64,000 nucleotides of DNA from Gracilaria vermiculophylla. Lineage: Eukaryota; Rhodophyta; Florideophyceae; Gracilariales; Gracilariaceae. Position numbers and translations under genes: made by a program. Positions 39,548-50,519 of this stretch are shown in pieces. The notes beneath the pieces are model-generated. The model worked only from the letters and a program-made list of their open reading frames with translations, made no database searches and was not told the origin of the DNA. How positions within the stretch are numbered: the stretch's first letter is position 1; every line of letters starts with the position of its first letter. The DNA is taken from NCBI GenBank assembly GCA_019155205.2, contig JAHNZQ020000079.1:220888-284887 (forward strand), written 5' to 3'.

Positions 39548-40110
39548 AAAGGTGTAGTACAGTGGCTCCTAAGGAAATAGGGTGGTTTGGCCTTATGGTA
39601 TAATATTACTAAGGAGGGCTCGTATTTTATTAGCTGGGCCACGTGGTGCATAATCCCGCCCACGTGCGCTACAGTATCCTCGAGGAAAGGTAGAATTATT
39701 ATTTATTTTAGTTAATTTATGCAGGTAATTAGTACAGTAGCGAGACCTGCCGAGGCGGGCTCCCGGCTCGATACTTTATCTGCCGGTTGAGCTCCACCTC
39801 TGGGAAAGTAAAGACAAGCACCCTTGAGTCTTCATCTACTTTTCCGGTTGGAGTCTCTCGTCGATCAACTCAGGTTTCTAAGCCGCCGATCCCCAGGTCG
39901 CATCATAGCAGCGCCTGTAGGAGCACTGTCCACCCAGTGAACCTCCCTCTCCGCTTCGTGTTTGCGGATCCCCTTTAAGAATTCCCCCGGCTCGCGACAG
40001 CGGATACCGGAGACCACCTTTAGGAACACGCACCTTTGGAGTCAACAAAAACTCCTAACGGACGTTGTGCTTTACTACCTCGAGAGGAGGGCTGACATTA
40101 GCACAAAAGG
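39548..40110 (+). repeat. Solo gypsy LTR 'A' with perfect target-site duplication
   Basis: LTR 39553-40105 (553 bp, TGTAGTACAGTGG ... TTAGCACA) flanked on both sides by AAAGG (39548-39552 and 40106-40110). This is a textbook solo LTR left by recombination between the two LTRs of an inserted element. Confidence 0.92.
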
Positions 40111-40251
40111 TCAGCGAGTGAACAGAGCCCTCTGCTCCTCCTCACGTTGAGGCGTAGTTGCCAGGGAGATTCAGAGAAAATGTACAGAGGTGGTGGTCTA
40201 AGATTAAGATCCGGCTCTGGCTTCGGTGTATCCGGTGTATGGCCCCGGAAG
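40111..40251. other. Short spacer between two inverted gypsy LTRs
   Basis: About 140 bp of unidentified sequence separating solo LTR A (+) from LTR B (-). Confidence 0.4.
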
Positions 40252-40796
40252 TGTGGTACGTTCCGTTCTCTTTTCGAGGTGGTAGCGTACAGCGTTCGTA
40301 AGGAGTTTTTGGTGACTCCAAAGGCGCGAGTTCCTAAAAGTGGTCTCCGATATTCACGGTCATGAGCCGGAGGATCCTGAAAGAGGGGTCCGCATGCACC
40401 AAGTGAAGAAGGGGATTCACTGTGTGGACAGTGCTTCTTCAGGCTCTGCTATGAGGAAACGTGAGGATCGGCGGCTTAGAAACCTGAAGGCGTTTGACAA
40501 GAGTCTCCAACTGGAAAAAGTAGAGGAAGGCTCAAGGGTGTTTGGTTTAATACCCCTCGAGGTGGAGCTCGACCGGCAAATTACCTACCGTGCTGGGAGC
40601 CCACCTCGGCAGGTCTCACTGCTGCAAAAATCATCTTCACCAATTAACGAAAACAAATCTAAATTCTACCATTCCTAAGAAATTCTGTAGCACACATGGG
40701 CCGAGTAATGCACCACGCGGCTTAGTTAATAGAATAGATACTCTCCTTAGGAATAAGCCGTCGTAAAGCCACACAAAAATATCACCCTAGGATCCA

Positions 40797-41347
40797 CTGT
40801 ATGTTGGAAAACAGATGAGCTATTTGCGCTATACTCTCTTGTGACACAGGGCGCACAGTTCACAATTTGAATTATCAACACGCCCCGTCGCCCTGTACTT
40901 TCTTACAGAACGAGACCTCAAGCTTACAGTAACCACTTTTGACCACTGCTGTACACATGTACAATTTCTCAGGCTCAGGTCACTTCTGGGAATTGAACCC
41001 AGGGTCCTAGCGTTTAGCTGGGCCCATAACCTGTTAGAAAAACAGATGAGCTATTTGCGCTATACTCTCTTGTGACACAGGGCGCATAGTTCACCATTTG
41101 AACTATCAACACGCCCCCTCGCCCTGTACTTCCTTACAGAACGAGACCTCGAGCTTACAGTAGCCAATTATCACTACTGCTGTACACCTGTACAATTTCT
41201 CAGGCTCAGGTCACTTCTGGGAATTGAATTCAGGGTCCTAGCGTTTAGCAGGGCCCATAACCTGTTAGAAAAACAGATGAGCTATTTGCGCTATACTCTC
41301 TTGTGACACAGGGCGCACAGTTCACCATTTGAACTATCAACACTCTA
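40797..41347 (-). mobile_element. TRIM-like mini retrotransposon, LTR-internal-LTR-internal-LTR
   Basis: Three ~80-bp terminal repeats (40802-40880, 41032-41111, 41263-41342) separated by two 151-bp internals. On the minus strand each repeat begins TGTTGATAG and ends TAACA or CAACA, giving TG...CA ends, and is followed by GGTTATGGGCCC, the copia-type primer-binding site. The outer flanks are CTGTA (40797-40801) and CTCTA (41343-41347), a 5-bp TSD with one change. There is no coding capacity, so it must be mobilised in trans. Confidence 0.87.
41017..41031 (-). promoter_or_regulatory. Primer-binding site of the TRIM-like element (half-tRNA iMet)
   Basis: GGTTATGGGCCCAGC abuts the middle repeat. 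A second copy at 41248-41262 has one mismatch. It is identical to the primer site of the copia-1 family at 760-774. Confidence 0.85.
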
Positions 41348-41352
41348 CTACA

Positions 41353-41708
41353 TACCCCCTTTCTTGAAATACACCACGCCCCCGAGGTGCATCCTTCCAA
41401 AGCTCAGTCTTTAAGCAGCTTCTAACGGTGTTGGTGTCAGAGCGGCCTCCCACGATGTGACAAATCCTCTCCTCCGGGAATTCCTTCGTGCTTCCAGGTC
41501 CCCGCGCAGCGTACCGACCGCGGCCTCGCGCATCTTCTTTGAGGTGGTTCTGGGCCCTTAGCTCTTCTCGACGTAACCTCGTGTACTCCTTGTTGTACCC
41601 GGCTAGTGCTAGAGCGCCCGGCATTCCTATTTCCTTTCGGATCACTTTCGGGAAACGCTCGAGCCGTCGCATCCGCTCGTCCATCCCCATTGGAGACAAC
41701 ACACTCAT
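41353..41708 (-). pseudogene. Minus-strand ORF next to the gypsy 3' LTR
   Basis: An ATG at 41708 (MSVLSPMGMDERMRRLERFP) opens about 120 codons, ending in EERICHIVGGRSDTNTVRSC and a GRG-containing tail that runs into the LTR. A related but broken sequence lies beside LTR D (58099-58440). The Arg/Glu-rich composition with Cys-x-x-...-Cys and GRG could be a nucleic-acid-binding tail, but I cannot assign it. Confidence 0.4.
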
Positions 41709-42286
41709 AATTTTCCCTTCTGCCCTCTCACCGTCCTCCGTCCTGTAGTACAGTGGCCCCTCAGGAAATATGGTGATGTGGCTTTATGGCGTGATATTCC
41801 TTAGGAGGGCTCGTATTTTAGTAACTGAGCCACGTGGAGCGTAATTCGGTCCGTGTGCGCTTTAGCATACCTAAGCGATGATAGAATTTATATTTGTTTT
41901 AGTTAATTTGTGCGGTTATTTACTGCAGGAGTGAGACCTGCCACGGCAGGCCCTTGGCTTCATACTTAATCTGCCGGTCGAGCTCCACCTCTGTGGAAGT
42001 AAACCAAGCACCCTTGAGTCTTCATCTACTTTTCCGGCTGGAGACTCTCGTCGATCAACTCAGGTTTCTAAGCCGCCGATCCCCAATTCGTCTCGTAGTA
42101 GCGCCTGTAGGAGCACTGTCCGCCCAGTGAACCTCCCCCTCCGCTTGGTGTTTGCGGGTCCCTTTTAACAATTCCCCCGGTTCGCGACAGCGAATACCGG
42201 AGACTACCTTTAGGAACTCGCATTTTTGGAGTCAAAAACAACTCCTAACTGACGTTTTGCTCTACTATTTCGAAATGAACACTGAC

Positions 42287-42640
42287 TGTGAAACATCTGG
42301 CCAAGTTGCATGTTTGTTCGATATTTAACGATGACAAACTATAGGGGACAAACCAACTTTTCCGTCAAAATTTTCGTGACAGTGGCATCAGGCTGTAATC
42401 AGAACCAGACACCTGCTGTAACCTAGTAGTACATATTGGTGCTCATCCGATCTTGTGCCGTAGAACTCGTGAAAAAAAACCAAGTCATCAAGTAAAAACC
42501 ATAGTAATTCTTCAACAATCCGTACGTCCGCGCACTCCTCGCCTGCCGTGCCTTCCTGCGTGAGCTTGTCCGTTGGACCTCAGCCTTGCACTCGAACTAC
42601 CGCGCCCGTGCGCCAGTGGTTTGAGTCCTGCCGATTGATA
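42287..42640 (+). repeat. 5' LTR of copia-2
   Basis: 354 bp starting TGTGAAACATC. The 3' limit is set by comparison with the other LTR (common end CGATTGATA). The following bases GTTATAACTGTCATCGG would be the primer-binding site; AGTTATAACT there is self-palindromic, so the tRNA is uncertain. Confidence 0.82.
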
Positions 42641-42695
42641 GTTATAACTGTCATCGGTCTTCTTGACCCTCATTGGACATATGTAGCAACGCATT

Positions 42696-44266
42696 ATGTC
42701 AGGAAACTATCCTAATCAAAACATCCAGGACTCATTGCCGATAGAAAATTCAGGTCCCGCAATTCCGAATGCTTCTATCGAACCTTATCTGGCGTTTACA
42801 GCTATTGTGAACTACGAAGCTGATGACGTTGAAGAGCTGGTACCGAATGCTACAAAAGCTGAGAAAGCTGTTTATATCAAAGAGGTTACGTAGTACTGTG
42901 AAGGCATGTTTTCGGCTCTGAAATCGTCTCAATTCACCGGTGAAGCTTTAAGGATCGAGTATACAGCGACATTCCGAAAGCATACTATTGAGGCTATGCC
43001 AAAGCAGTTGGCTCAACGATGGGTTTCCTTTCTACTTTTTCGTGGTATCCACGTCACAAGGAAATGAGTCTTTGCCCGTGCTCTCAAACTTGTTGAATGC
43101 CTTTTACAGACAAGTCCCTGGCCCAGTTAACGAGGGAGTCGAAAGTCAACTAATTGCTTCCGGAACCGATCTCCGTGACCAAAAAGCTCTAAAAAAACGA
43201 GATGGGCAACATTCGCAACTCTGTGGCAAACGACGCTGTCAATATGAATTCCGATCGAGCTGAAGGAAAGAGTTCTCACGTCTTCCACTCTCACATTACT
43301 CCTGCGGTTACCATTGGCCGTGGTCTTGTAGCCGAAACCAACCCTCATGGCCGCCATGACCCCTCTAAGCGCAGTAATGACAGCATCCCAACCGACGGGA
43401 AGAAAATCGTAACTGACTCATACTCTCCGACCAGTAATTCTCAGAAACATGGACGTAGCACTTGCAATGCTTCACTCGGAATTGGCGGCTTGATGAAAGC
43501 TTACTATGTTGGAGAACGCAGCGTCATCATACTTTTCGCTAGTGCACTCTCCTAGAAACAACTTCGAGCAGGTCTGACAGAAGCTCTTTATCTTTTACAA
43601 GAGTGAAGAGCAGAGAAACCGTGTTCTCTTACTTTGGCAAACGATGAAGTTGTCGGAAGCCATGAAGGAGGATCCAGAGAAAAGCGAAGCAGAGGTGTTC
43701 CAAACTTTTTCACTCAAGCTTTCTGTCCTCCAGAAGCAGCTGTCAGATAACTACGAGCACGATGCATTACTGCACCAACAGCCGATTATCGCTTGCGATA
43801 ACGATCGCACCCAGCAATCGCTTAGAGAACGCGTTCCGAAGACATCACAAGAAGCTATTAACAGTATTACGACCTTCCTTTCTCACGAATCGAGATCCGC
43901 TGCTTCTTACGTTACTGAAGACATGACCAGCAACGCGGCTCTCTACAGTCTTGGAAGGCGATATGGTGGAGAAGCTAGGAATTACAAGGACTCTGCGAGA
44001 CCAAACCAGCAGTATGGAAGGAACATGAAGCTTTCTTTGCGATGGATTAAGGGCGTGAAATGATGTTAAGTTTATAGTCAAGATCATGAAGCCCGCACTC
44101 GTCACTCCCCTGAAGAAGCGTGCGCTGCGATAAAGCGCCTGCAGTCCTCTCACCCTTCCGCGTTGCTTACTGTCGAAGATGTGGCGTTCATCTCCGAGCA
44201 GTTGCACAGACCATTGGAAGCCACCGCCCGAGAAGAGAGTGTGCAATTTTCAGATTCTGAGGACTA
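42696..44266 (+). pseudogene. copia-2 Gag, broken
   Basis: Begins at the ATG at 42696 (MSGNYPNQNIQDSLPIENSG), continues with a helical region broken by stops and frameshifts. It resumes at 43644 with MKLSEAMKEDPEKSEAEVFQ and reaches a decayed zinc-knuckle region and an acidic tail (VQFSDSED). Confidence 0.6.
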
Positions 44267-44382
44267 GGACACTGTCTGCTCCTCTATAGAAGCTAGTTTT
44301 TTGCAGAAAGATGTTGAACTTTACTTGGCCAATTCAGCCTTAGTACACGGTAGAACGCTCTCCAACGATCTCCAAAAACGAA

Positions 44383-47300
44383 ATGGAAGCTATTTTCTCA
44401 GCGCAATCCATGCGTGAAGTTTCGCGCTTCAAAGGAATTCTTATTGATACATGTGCAAACAAGTCCTCCGACATGTCCTATTCGCAGTATCGCGCACATT
44501 GTGAGGAGTTCAGTGTCCCAAGTAATATCGACAGAGATGGAGGCCGTTCAATGTTTGGAATTGGAGGCACTACGAAGGCCATCGGTACCGCAGTGTTTCC
44601 TATTCCTTTCAAGAACCTGGACTTGGTCATCGACGAGAAGTTCCAGATCATGGGAAGCGACGTCCCAACGTTGCTGAGTATGAAGGACGTGAAGCACGAT
44701 GGCCTGGACATTAGCATCCAATATGAATTGGTAAGATTTAAGAACACGGAACAGAACCTGGCTATCGAGGACTACTTTCTTCTGCACCGCTGGAAACCTC
44801 AGGATTTAAGCTACGCGATGTACACCGAACCCGAATTGCGGAAACTGTATCGTGTCTTCGGCCATTCTGCTTTGGAAACGCTCTACAATCTATTGAAGCG
44901 TTCCAACCCATATGTATTAGATGGTTCCGTTCGTAAGACTCTGGGAAAAATCTTGCGAGACTACGAGATTTGTATCCAACTTGCCGCTAAACCAAGGTGT
45001 TTCAAGGTCACAATTGGCACCGACTATTTGCGTTTCAACCACAAGGTCGCTGTAGACGTCATGTATATCAACTGTCACCCTGTTTTGCACCTCGTGGATG
45101 AGGCTACACACTTTAATACAGCACAATTTATGAAGAACATGACATCCCATCGTATAGGGAAGACCATTCTGAAGTGCTGGAGTCGCGTTTATCTTGGACC
45201 ACCTGATTTCTTGCACGTGGATCAGGGATCGAAAATCGTCTCACCAGAATTCGCAGCCAACGCTGTGGCCGATGATATCAATGTGGTTGAAGCTCCCATC
45301 GAGTCCCCGTCTACCATGTTGCATATCGAGTGCTTCTATGCCCCTCTCCGGGCTACTTACATCAAGATTCGTGATTCGATGCCACGCTCCGAGACCAATG
45401 AAGAATGTCTGCAGATGGTTGGGAAGAGTGTCGGTGACACCATGGGACCAGAAGGTCTCTGCCCTACGCTTTTGGTTTTTAGCACCCTGTCACGCCCAGC
45501 CAGCAAGGGATGCGCAGACACACAACTGTAAATTGTGCATGCAATGGACGCAGGTACGAAAGCCGTGCAGAAGGAGCACGCTTCTCGTCGTATTGCGTTT
45601 GGTCTCAAGCATGACCACAGACCCAAGCGTGTCGAGGCTAGTGCAGAACTATGTACGCTACCAGCGGGATCCCCGGAGTATGTTTTTCGCAAGAACAGCG
45701 AGAAGTGGGAAAGACTATTTCTCTTTATCCATGTAGAGGGAGAGATAGTCCTTGTGCAATTACCCTCCGGGTGGAAGATCCCCAGATCTATCGTAGTGAA
45801 GCCCGTCGTTCATTCCCCTCTTCGTGAGTGCGCTAATGAGAACAGCAATGAAAGATCACAGCCTCTTTACAAACTTAGTAACAATTCTGAACAGGAAGGT
45901 ACTCCAATTATTGAAGAACAGTATGTTGTGATGTTCGGCTCCACGAAAGTAACTATCGCCCCTCGAGAGTCAGCACCCATATTCAGGGAGGCTCGGGGGA
46001 AGGAAATGAATGGACTCATGAAGTACAGTACATTCCAAGTCGTGAAGCGCCCATCAGTGCCAGAAGATAAGCATATCCACGGTACAAGGTTCGTAGATGC
46101 ATACAAGATAATCGAAGGAGAGAAAACCCAGAAGTCTCGTCTTGTTGCACAGACCTGCTATGACCTGCAAGCTTCTTCTATCTCTACTAAGGCTACGACA
46201 GTCAGCAGACTACTACAACGAGTTACAGTCTCTCTCGCAGCCTGTTTTCAGGATCACACTTCTTCCTTTCGAGATATCTCTCAGGCCTACATTCAGTATC
46301 GTTCAACTCTTGAGCGCCAAATTTTCCTTCGTTCCCCTCGGGAGAATGATCTCGGCGATGATGAGGTAGGGCTGGCATTGAAACCACTTTATGGTATACT
46401 AGAGAGTGGCCTTCACTGGTTTTTGACGAAATCAAACTCACCATCAGGAGAAACTGAAGACGAAATCCACCGAAATGGACCCATGTGTGCTATTCAGAAG
46501 AGAAGGAATGATTGAGCGAGGAGTCACAGCTATGCAACTAGATGACTCATTCAGTCACGGCTGTGAAAAATTTCTCGATGAAGAAGATGGGCTTTGCCAT
46601 TTCAAGTCGAAGCCTAGAAAGCTAAGGTCGAAAAATAACGGTGGCGTGTTCAACGGAGTTAAGATCTCGAGAGCATGTGATGGACCATACACTATGATCC
46701 AGGTGGAGAAACTTAAGAGTCTCAAGCTCGCATCTGACGGTGAAAAGTTTACCAATGTCCATGCCGCTTTTCAGTACATCAGAAACTGTGTACGTCCAGA
46801 CATCGGTGCGGTAGTTCAACTTCTTGCTACTAATGGAACTAATCCATCGAGAGAGCAGATGAAATATTGAAATAAAGTACTCAGTCATTGCGACGCTACA
46901 GAGAACATTGGAATCCGCCTTGTTCCGCGGGACGTGGACTCTCTCCGTCCAGTTTTGTTCACAGACGCTTCGTTTGCCAACGCCGCAGATCTTAAATCTC
47001 ATCTGGGATCCGATTTTTTATGATAGATAAGCACAATCATGCTAGTTTCGTGCACTATGGAAGTTCTCGCTGCAAACGAGTTACTAGTTTGGTCATGGCC
47101 ACGGAGATACATGCTCTTGTTTGTGGGTTTTACAATCCATTTATTGCTCGTAACATAATCGCGGAGATACTAGGACGAACTATCAAGATGGACGTCTACA
47201 TAGACTCAAAGACTATTTTTAATGACGCGGCAAAGAATGCAAGAACTTTGGAGGAACGTCTTCAAAATCCTTGTCTTTGGACTACGTGAAATCCATGAAA

Positions 47301-47480
47301 AGTGCGAGATCCGGAATTTGGCGTGGATTCCAAGTGCAGAAAATATAACGGACGCGCTGACGAAAAAATGCAACTGGATGAAGCATTCTCTATGGAACAC
47401 GGTGGCAAAAAACAATTTGTGTGTCCAAGCGACAGCATGCGTGAGTAGGCCCCAAAAAGTGTCAGGAAAAGAGAAAAGCA
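44383..47480 (+). pseudogene. copia-2 Pol (protease, integrase, RT, RNase H), broken
   Basis: Protease motif FKGILIDTCANKSSDMSYSQ (normally DTG/DTC followed by A/S) near 44430, integrase with VDVMYINCHPVLHLVDEATHF and FLHVDQGSKI (45050-45230), then RT. RT has RFVDAYKIIEGEKTQKSRLV at about 46090 and a box reading TAMQLDDSFSHG at about 46540, where LDDS replaces the usual YVDD. RNase H includes DASFAN (near 46970), ATEIHALVCGF and WIPSAENITDALTKK. Stops and frameshifts at 45529, 46513 and several later places make it non-functional. The family resembles the divergent copia lineage of algae and oomycetes (recall, not verified). Confidence 0.82.
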
Positions 47481-47485
47481 CTGAG

Positions 47486-47835
47486 GGTGAAACATCAGGC
47501 CAAATTGCATGTCAGTTCGATATTTAACGACGACAAACAGGGAACAAACCAACTTATCCGTCTAAATTTGCGTGAAACTGTCATCAGGCTGGAATCAAAA
47601 TCAGACACCTGCTGCACCTTAGTAGTAAATATTGGTGCTCATCCGATCTTGTGACGTAGATCTCGTGAAGAAAACGAAGTCATCATGTAAAACCCAAAAT
47701 AATCCTATAACAACCCGTATGTCCGCGCACTCCTCGCCTGCTATGCCTTCCTGCGTGAGTTTGTCCGTTAGACCTCAGCCTCGCATTCGATCTACTGAGC
47801 GCCTGCGCCAGTGGTTTGAGCCCTATCGATTGATA
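47486..47835 (+). repeat. 3' LTR of copia-2
   Basis: About 350 bp matching 42287-42640. It begins GGGTGAAACATC rather than TGTGAAACATC, so one terminal base has changed, and it ends at CGATTGATA before the TSD CTGAC. Confidence 0.82.
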
Positions 47836-47849
47836 CTGACAGTACCACA

Positions 47850-49980
47850 CGTCCGCTATGAACTCGCTCCCCGCCAAGGTGCCCGTCTCCTCGCTGGCAT
47901 TCCTTCGTTCCTCCTCTCTGCTTATTCCTCGCCGGCGTCGTGACAATACATTTTCTTTCCAAGAGGCAAATAACGGCGGGCCTCTGCCCTAACGGTATTC
48001 CTTCCATCTCCTCTGCTGCTACGACAAATTCAGTCTGCAGCCTTCCAACTATTGACACCTTCTGGATGACTTCTCCGGCCCCAAATCCTACTCCTCCGTC
48101 CGATTTTGAGGTGTATCACACCTACACGGGTGCGCCGCTCAGCCCATGGGAGCACTTCGATCATCGTGCCACGCGGGGCTTTGTGCTCTTCCATGAAAGA
48201 CGCGTCAGTCTCTCTTGCTCCATGGAGGACTACATTCACCGTTTCGGATCGTACCTTCAGGTACTGCGATTACATGCCGCAACCGGAGGTCGTTTAGAAC
48301 GTCCAGAAGCGGAACCAGTAGGACACCGTTCGCGCTCACTGGCTCTACGCTCCGTTGTACAGTGACGAGGCACCGACCGCTATGGTGCACTGCGACACTC
48401 TTTACCTGAGTTGTGACGAAGAGCGCGAGATACAGACTCGACTCCGACTTCTCCTGCACGGGGAAGGCTCACATCAGCGAGCGGGACGGGCTGGAAGCAT
48501 CGCCGGTGGACACCCTGGCCCTGCTGTGCTGCCCTTCGATCTCCCATGCGATCGCCTCTATTGGCCCAATCGCAACCGATCAGGGAAGCAACTTGCGGAT
48601 GAGACCCGAGCGCGGAATGCCACTGGGTACTTCTATGGTTGGCATAACAGGGAGTTCCGTGACATGCCTTCCGGACAACGTTTGCAGTAGTATCTGAAGC
48701 TGAACGACCCCTGGAGGGACCATTGGGTCTTTCAGCACCACACGATGGTGACGCCCATCGCATTCGCGTATCATACCTCACAGGCTCTGGATCCACATGA
48801 CTCTTTAGAATGGTTCATCATGCTGATTGCCATGACGGAATTCGGGGTCGGCACCCTAGCGGCTTATCTCCAGGCAGCGGAATAGGACCTCACTTCTTAT
48901 ACTCGGTGTCGCGACGGTCGCCTCTACCGGAATTCGTCGTATGAGCCAACCGCCGGACGTTTGCTCCCCTTGTCTGTGCCCTTTATCCGAGTCCTCCGCT
49001 TTTAAAAAATTTAGAACCTGGTCAAGGGCACTTTGTGGAGGTAGTCCGAGGCGGAGAAACTGTTGGATTACAACCTGCAGGTGGCGTGGAACAATACGCC
49101 AGGTTTATTATAGTACGACTGAGGCGAAGAGAAGTTTCATTACACTGTGAGTACCACTAATGGAGACGAGAACGGGCCAGCCTATCCGGCATTTCCAGCC
49201 TTTCCATTTCTCGGGATCCTCAGCTGCCACGGCTAAATGTCGCCAATTATAATCCCATGGTGGAGATTCTGGCGATCCGCACGTCCTTTCCGTTATCGGC
49301 TCCATCGAAGGACGTGGCTGCGCCCCGTGAGGTCGTGACGCAGCCTCCAGAATCGATACCGGATCCTCCCACAGTTGTGACAGATGTGACTTCTATGGAA
49401 GAGGACAAGATTACTCCAGACCTGACTGCTTCGGCCACAGTGGTGCCACCCCAACTGCGGAGCGTCCAGGTGCCGGGTATGCAGCCTGACCTAAGAAGCA
49501 TCCCAGTGCCGGTCATTCAGCATCACCTAAGAAGTGTTCCGGTTCCTGTGTCGGCTGGTCCATCCCTGGCCCGGCCTACCTCCGTGGCAGTGCCTGCAGA
49601 ATCCGCTCGACAACCCATTGTCGCAGCCGTTCCGCCATCTGCGACTCGCTCTGTGGCAGTTATTGTTCCGCGGACGGAGACTGCCGCTTTTGGCGAACTC
49701 TCTGGCGGGTTATCTTCTGGTTCTTCTTGTACCACCTTCCAAGAGTTAGTGCAGGCTTGTCATTTGACGAGCCTTCCTGCCCCTACTGTTCCTCTACAGG
49801 CTCTGCGCGAGGCTCGCAACTGAATCCTAGAGCTCCATAAGGCCCGGGCGGACCGAGCCTCAATGGCAGCCATGAAGGAAAGACTGGCAGAGTTCTTTGA
49901 GAGATTAACGCTACCTGCGAAGGCCCGTGTAAAAGCGGAGTCGGCGACGCAGTTTGGTGACCTGTAGGGACGGAAAACCC
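47850..49980 (+). pseudogene. Antisense ORF of gypsy element 1 (opposite to pol), broken
   Basis: Frames at 47940-48365, 48355-48690 and 49257-49823 with frameshifts and stops between. They match, at protein level, the plus-strand frames in gypsy element 2 (58513-59595). Shared parts include EVYH...GAP, EHFDHR.TR, RRVSLSC, YIH.F..YLQ, then GGLSSG, FQE.VQAC, ALREAR-like and ELHK.RAD.AS. A middle section (about 48700-48880, with LEWFIMLIAMTEFGVGTLAA) could be Gag-like capsid. It runs opposite to the LTR and pol strand. Confidence 0.6.
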
Positions 49981-50519
49981 GGCGATGGAAGTTATCCCAC
50001 GTAGGAATAGAATAAAAATCCCTTCAGGTGTAGCAGCGGCTCCCCGAGGAGTGATTGCAGAACTCGTAGGCCATTCCCAAGCGCCTAGTGGCAGGAAATT
50101 CTACCGCAAACGAAAACGGAAAGCGGACAAAGGCGGCCTGGAGACGAAAAAGATAACTCCAAGTGAAAAGAAGATAGCGTAGACGAAAACCAATACCATG
50201 TTGGGGACCCTCCCCCTTTTCTAAAAGGACACGCTTTTGCTTTAATGCGTTTCCGCTCCAGATTGGAGTGATATCTTCTGAAGAAATTCTCCGGGATGTG
50301 GTCCGGAGGTTCCTCCATGTCATCTTTTGAGGTCTGCCCGTACCATTGTAAGTCGTACAGTGTTCCTCCAGTGGTCTGTTGGTGAGGGACAATATGTTCG
50401 ATCACATAAATGATATCGCCATGAGGGGTCATGACAGCGTCGGGGGCTTCCATCAAGAGTTCACCGAGAGGTGTGATAGTATTTCCAGTGTCCATCAGTG
50501 TTGTCCCTCCCAAGGTCGT

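Larger units (their letters stand above)
40252..41352 (-). repeat. 3' LTR 'B' of gypsy element 1, split by a TRIM-like insertion
   Basis: LTR sequence 40252-40801 plus 41348-41352 (about 555 bp) homologous to LTRs A, C, D and E. The interrupting 541-bp unit and its TSD (40797-41347) are listed separately. The uninterrupted junction is preserved at 58085-58100, which shows the empty site. Confidence 0.9.
42287..47835 (+). mobile_element. Ty1/copia retrotransposon copia-2, full-length but degenerate
   Basis: LTRs at 42287-42640 and 47486-47835 are similar but clearly diverged, so the insertion is old. TSD CTGAC is at 42282-42286 and 47836-47840. A purine run (GCACTGAGGG) precedes the 3' LTR. 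Gag and Pol lie between on the plus strand, with many stops. It is unrelated in sequence to copia-1. Confidence 0.9.
41739..47854 (+). repeat. Solo gypsy LTR 'C' inserted in gypsy element 1 and itself split by copia-2
   Basis: LTR sequence 41744-42286 plus 47836-47849, plus-oriented, flanked by CGTCC on both sides (41739-41743 and 47850-47854). The outer duplication is split by 6.1 kb because copia-2 later landed ~10 bp before the LTR end. Confidence 0.9.

Noticed and set aside
40950..41045. A tRNA gene on the minus strand
   Set aside because: A T-arm and B-box are present but no convincing cloverleaf; the sequence is part of a tandem LTR-type element with TSD and primer site.
40802..41342. 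CRISPR-like or simple satellite array
   Set aside because: Only three repeats with near-identical 151-bp internals, TG...CA ends, primer site and TSD; better explained as a tandem TRIM.
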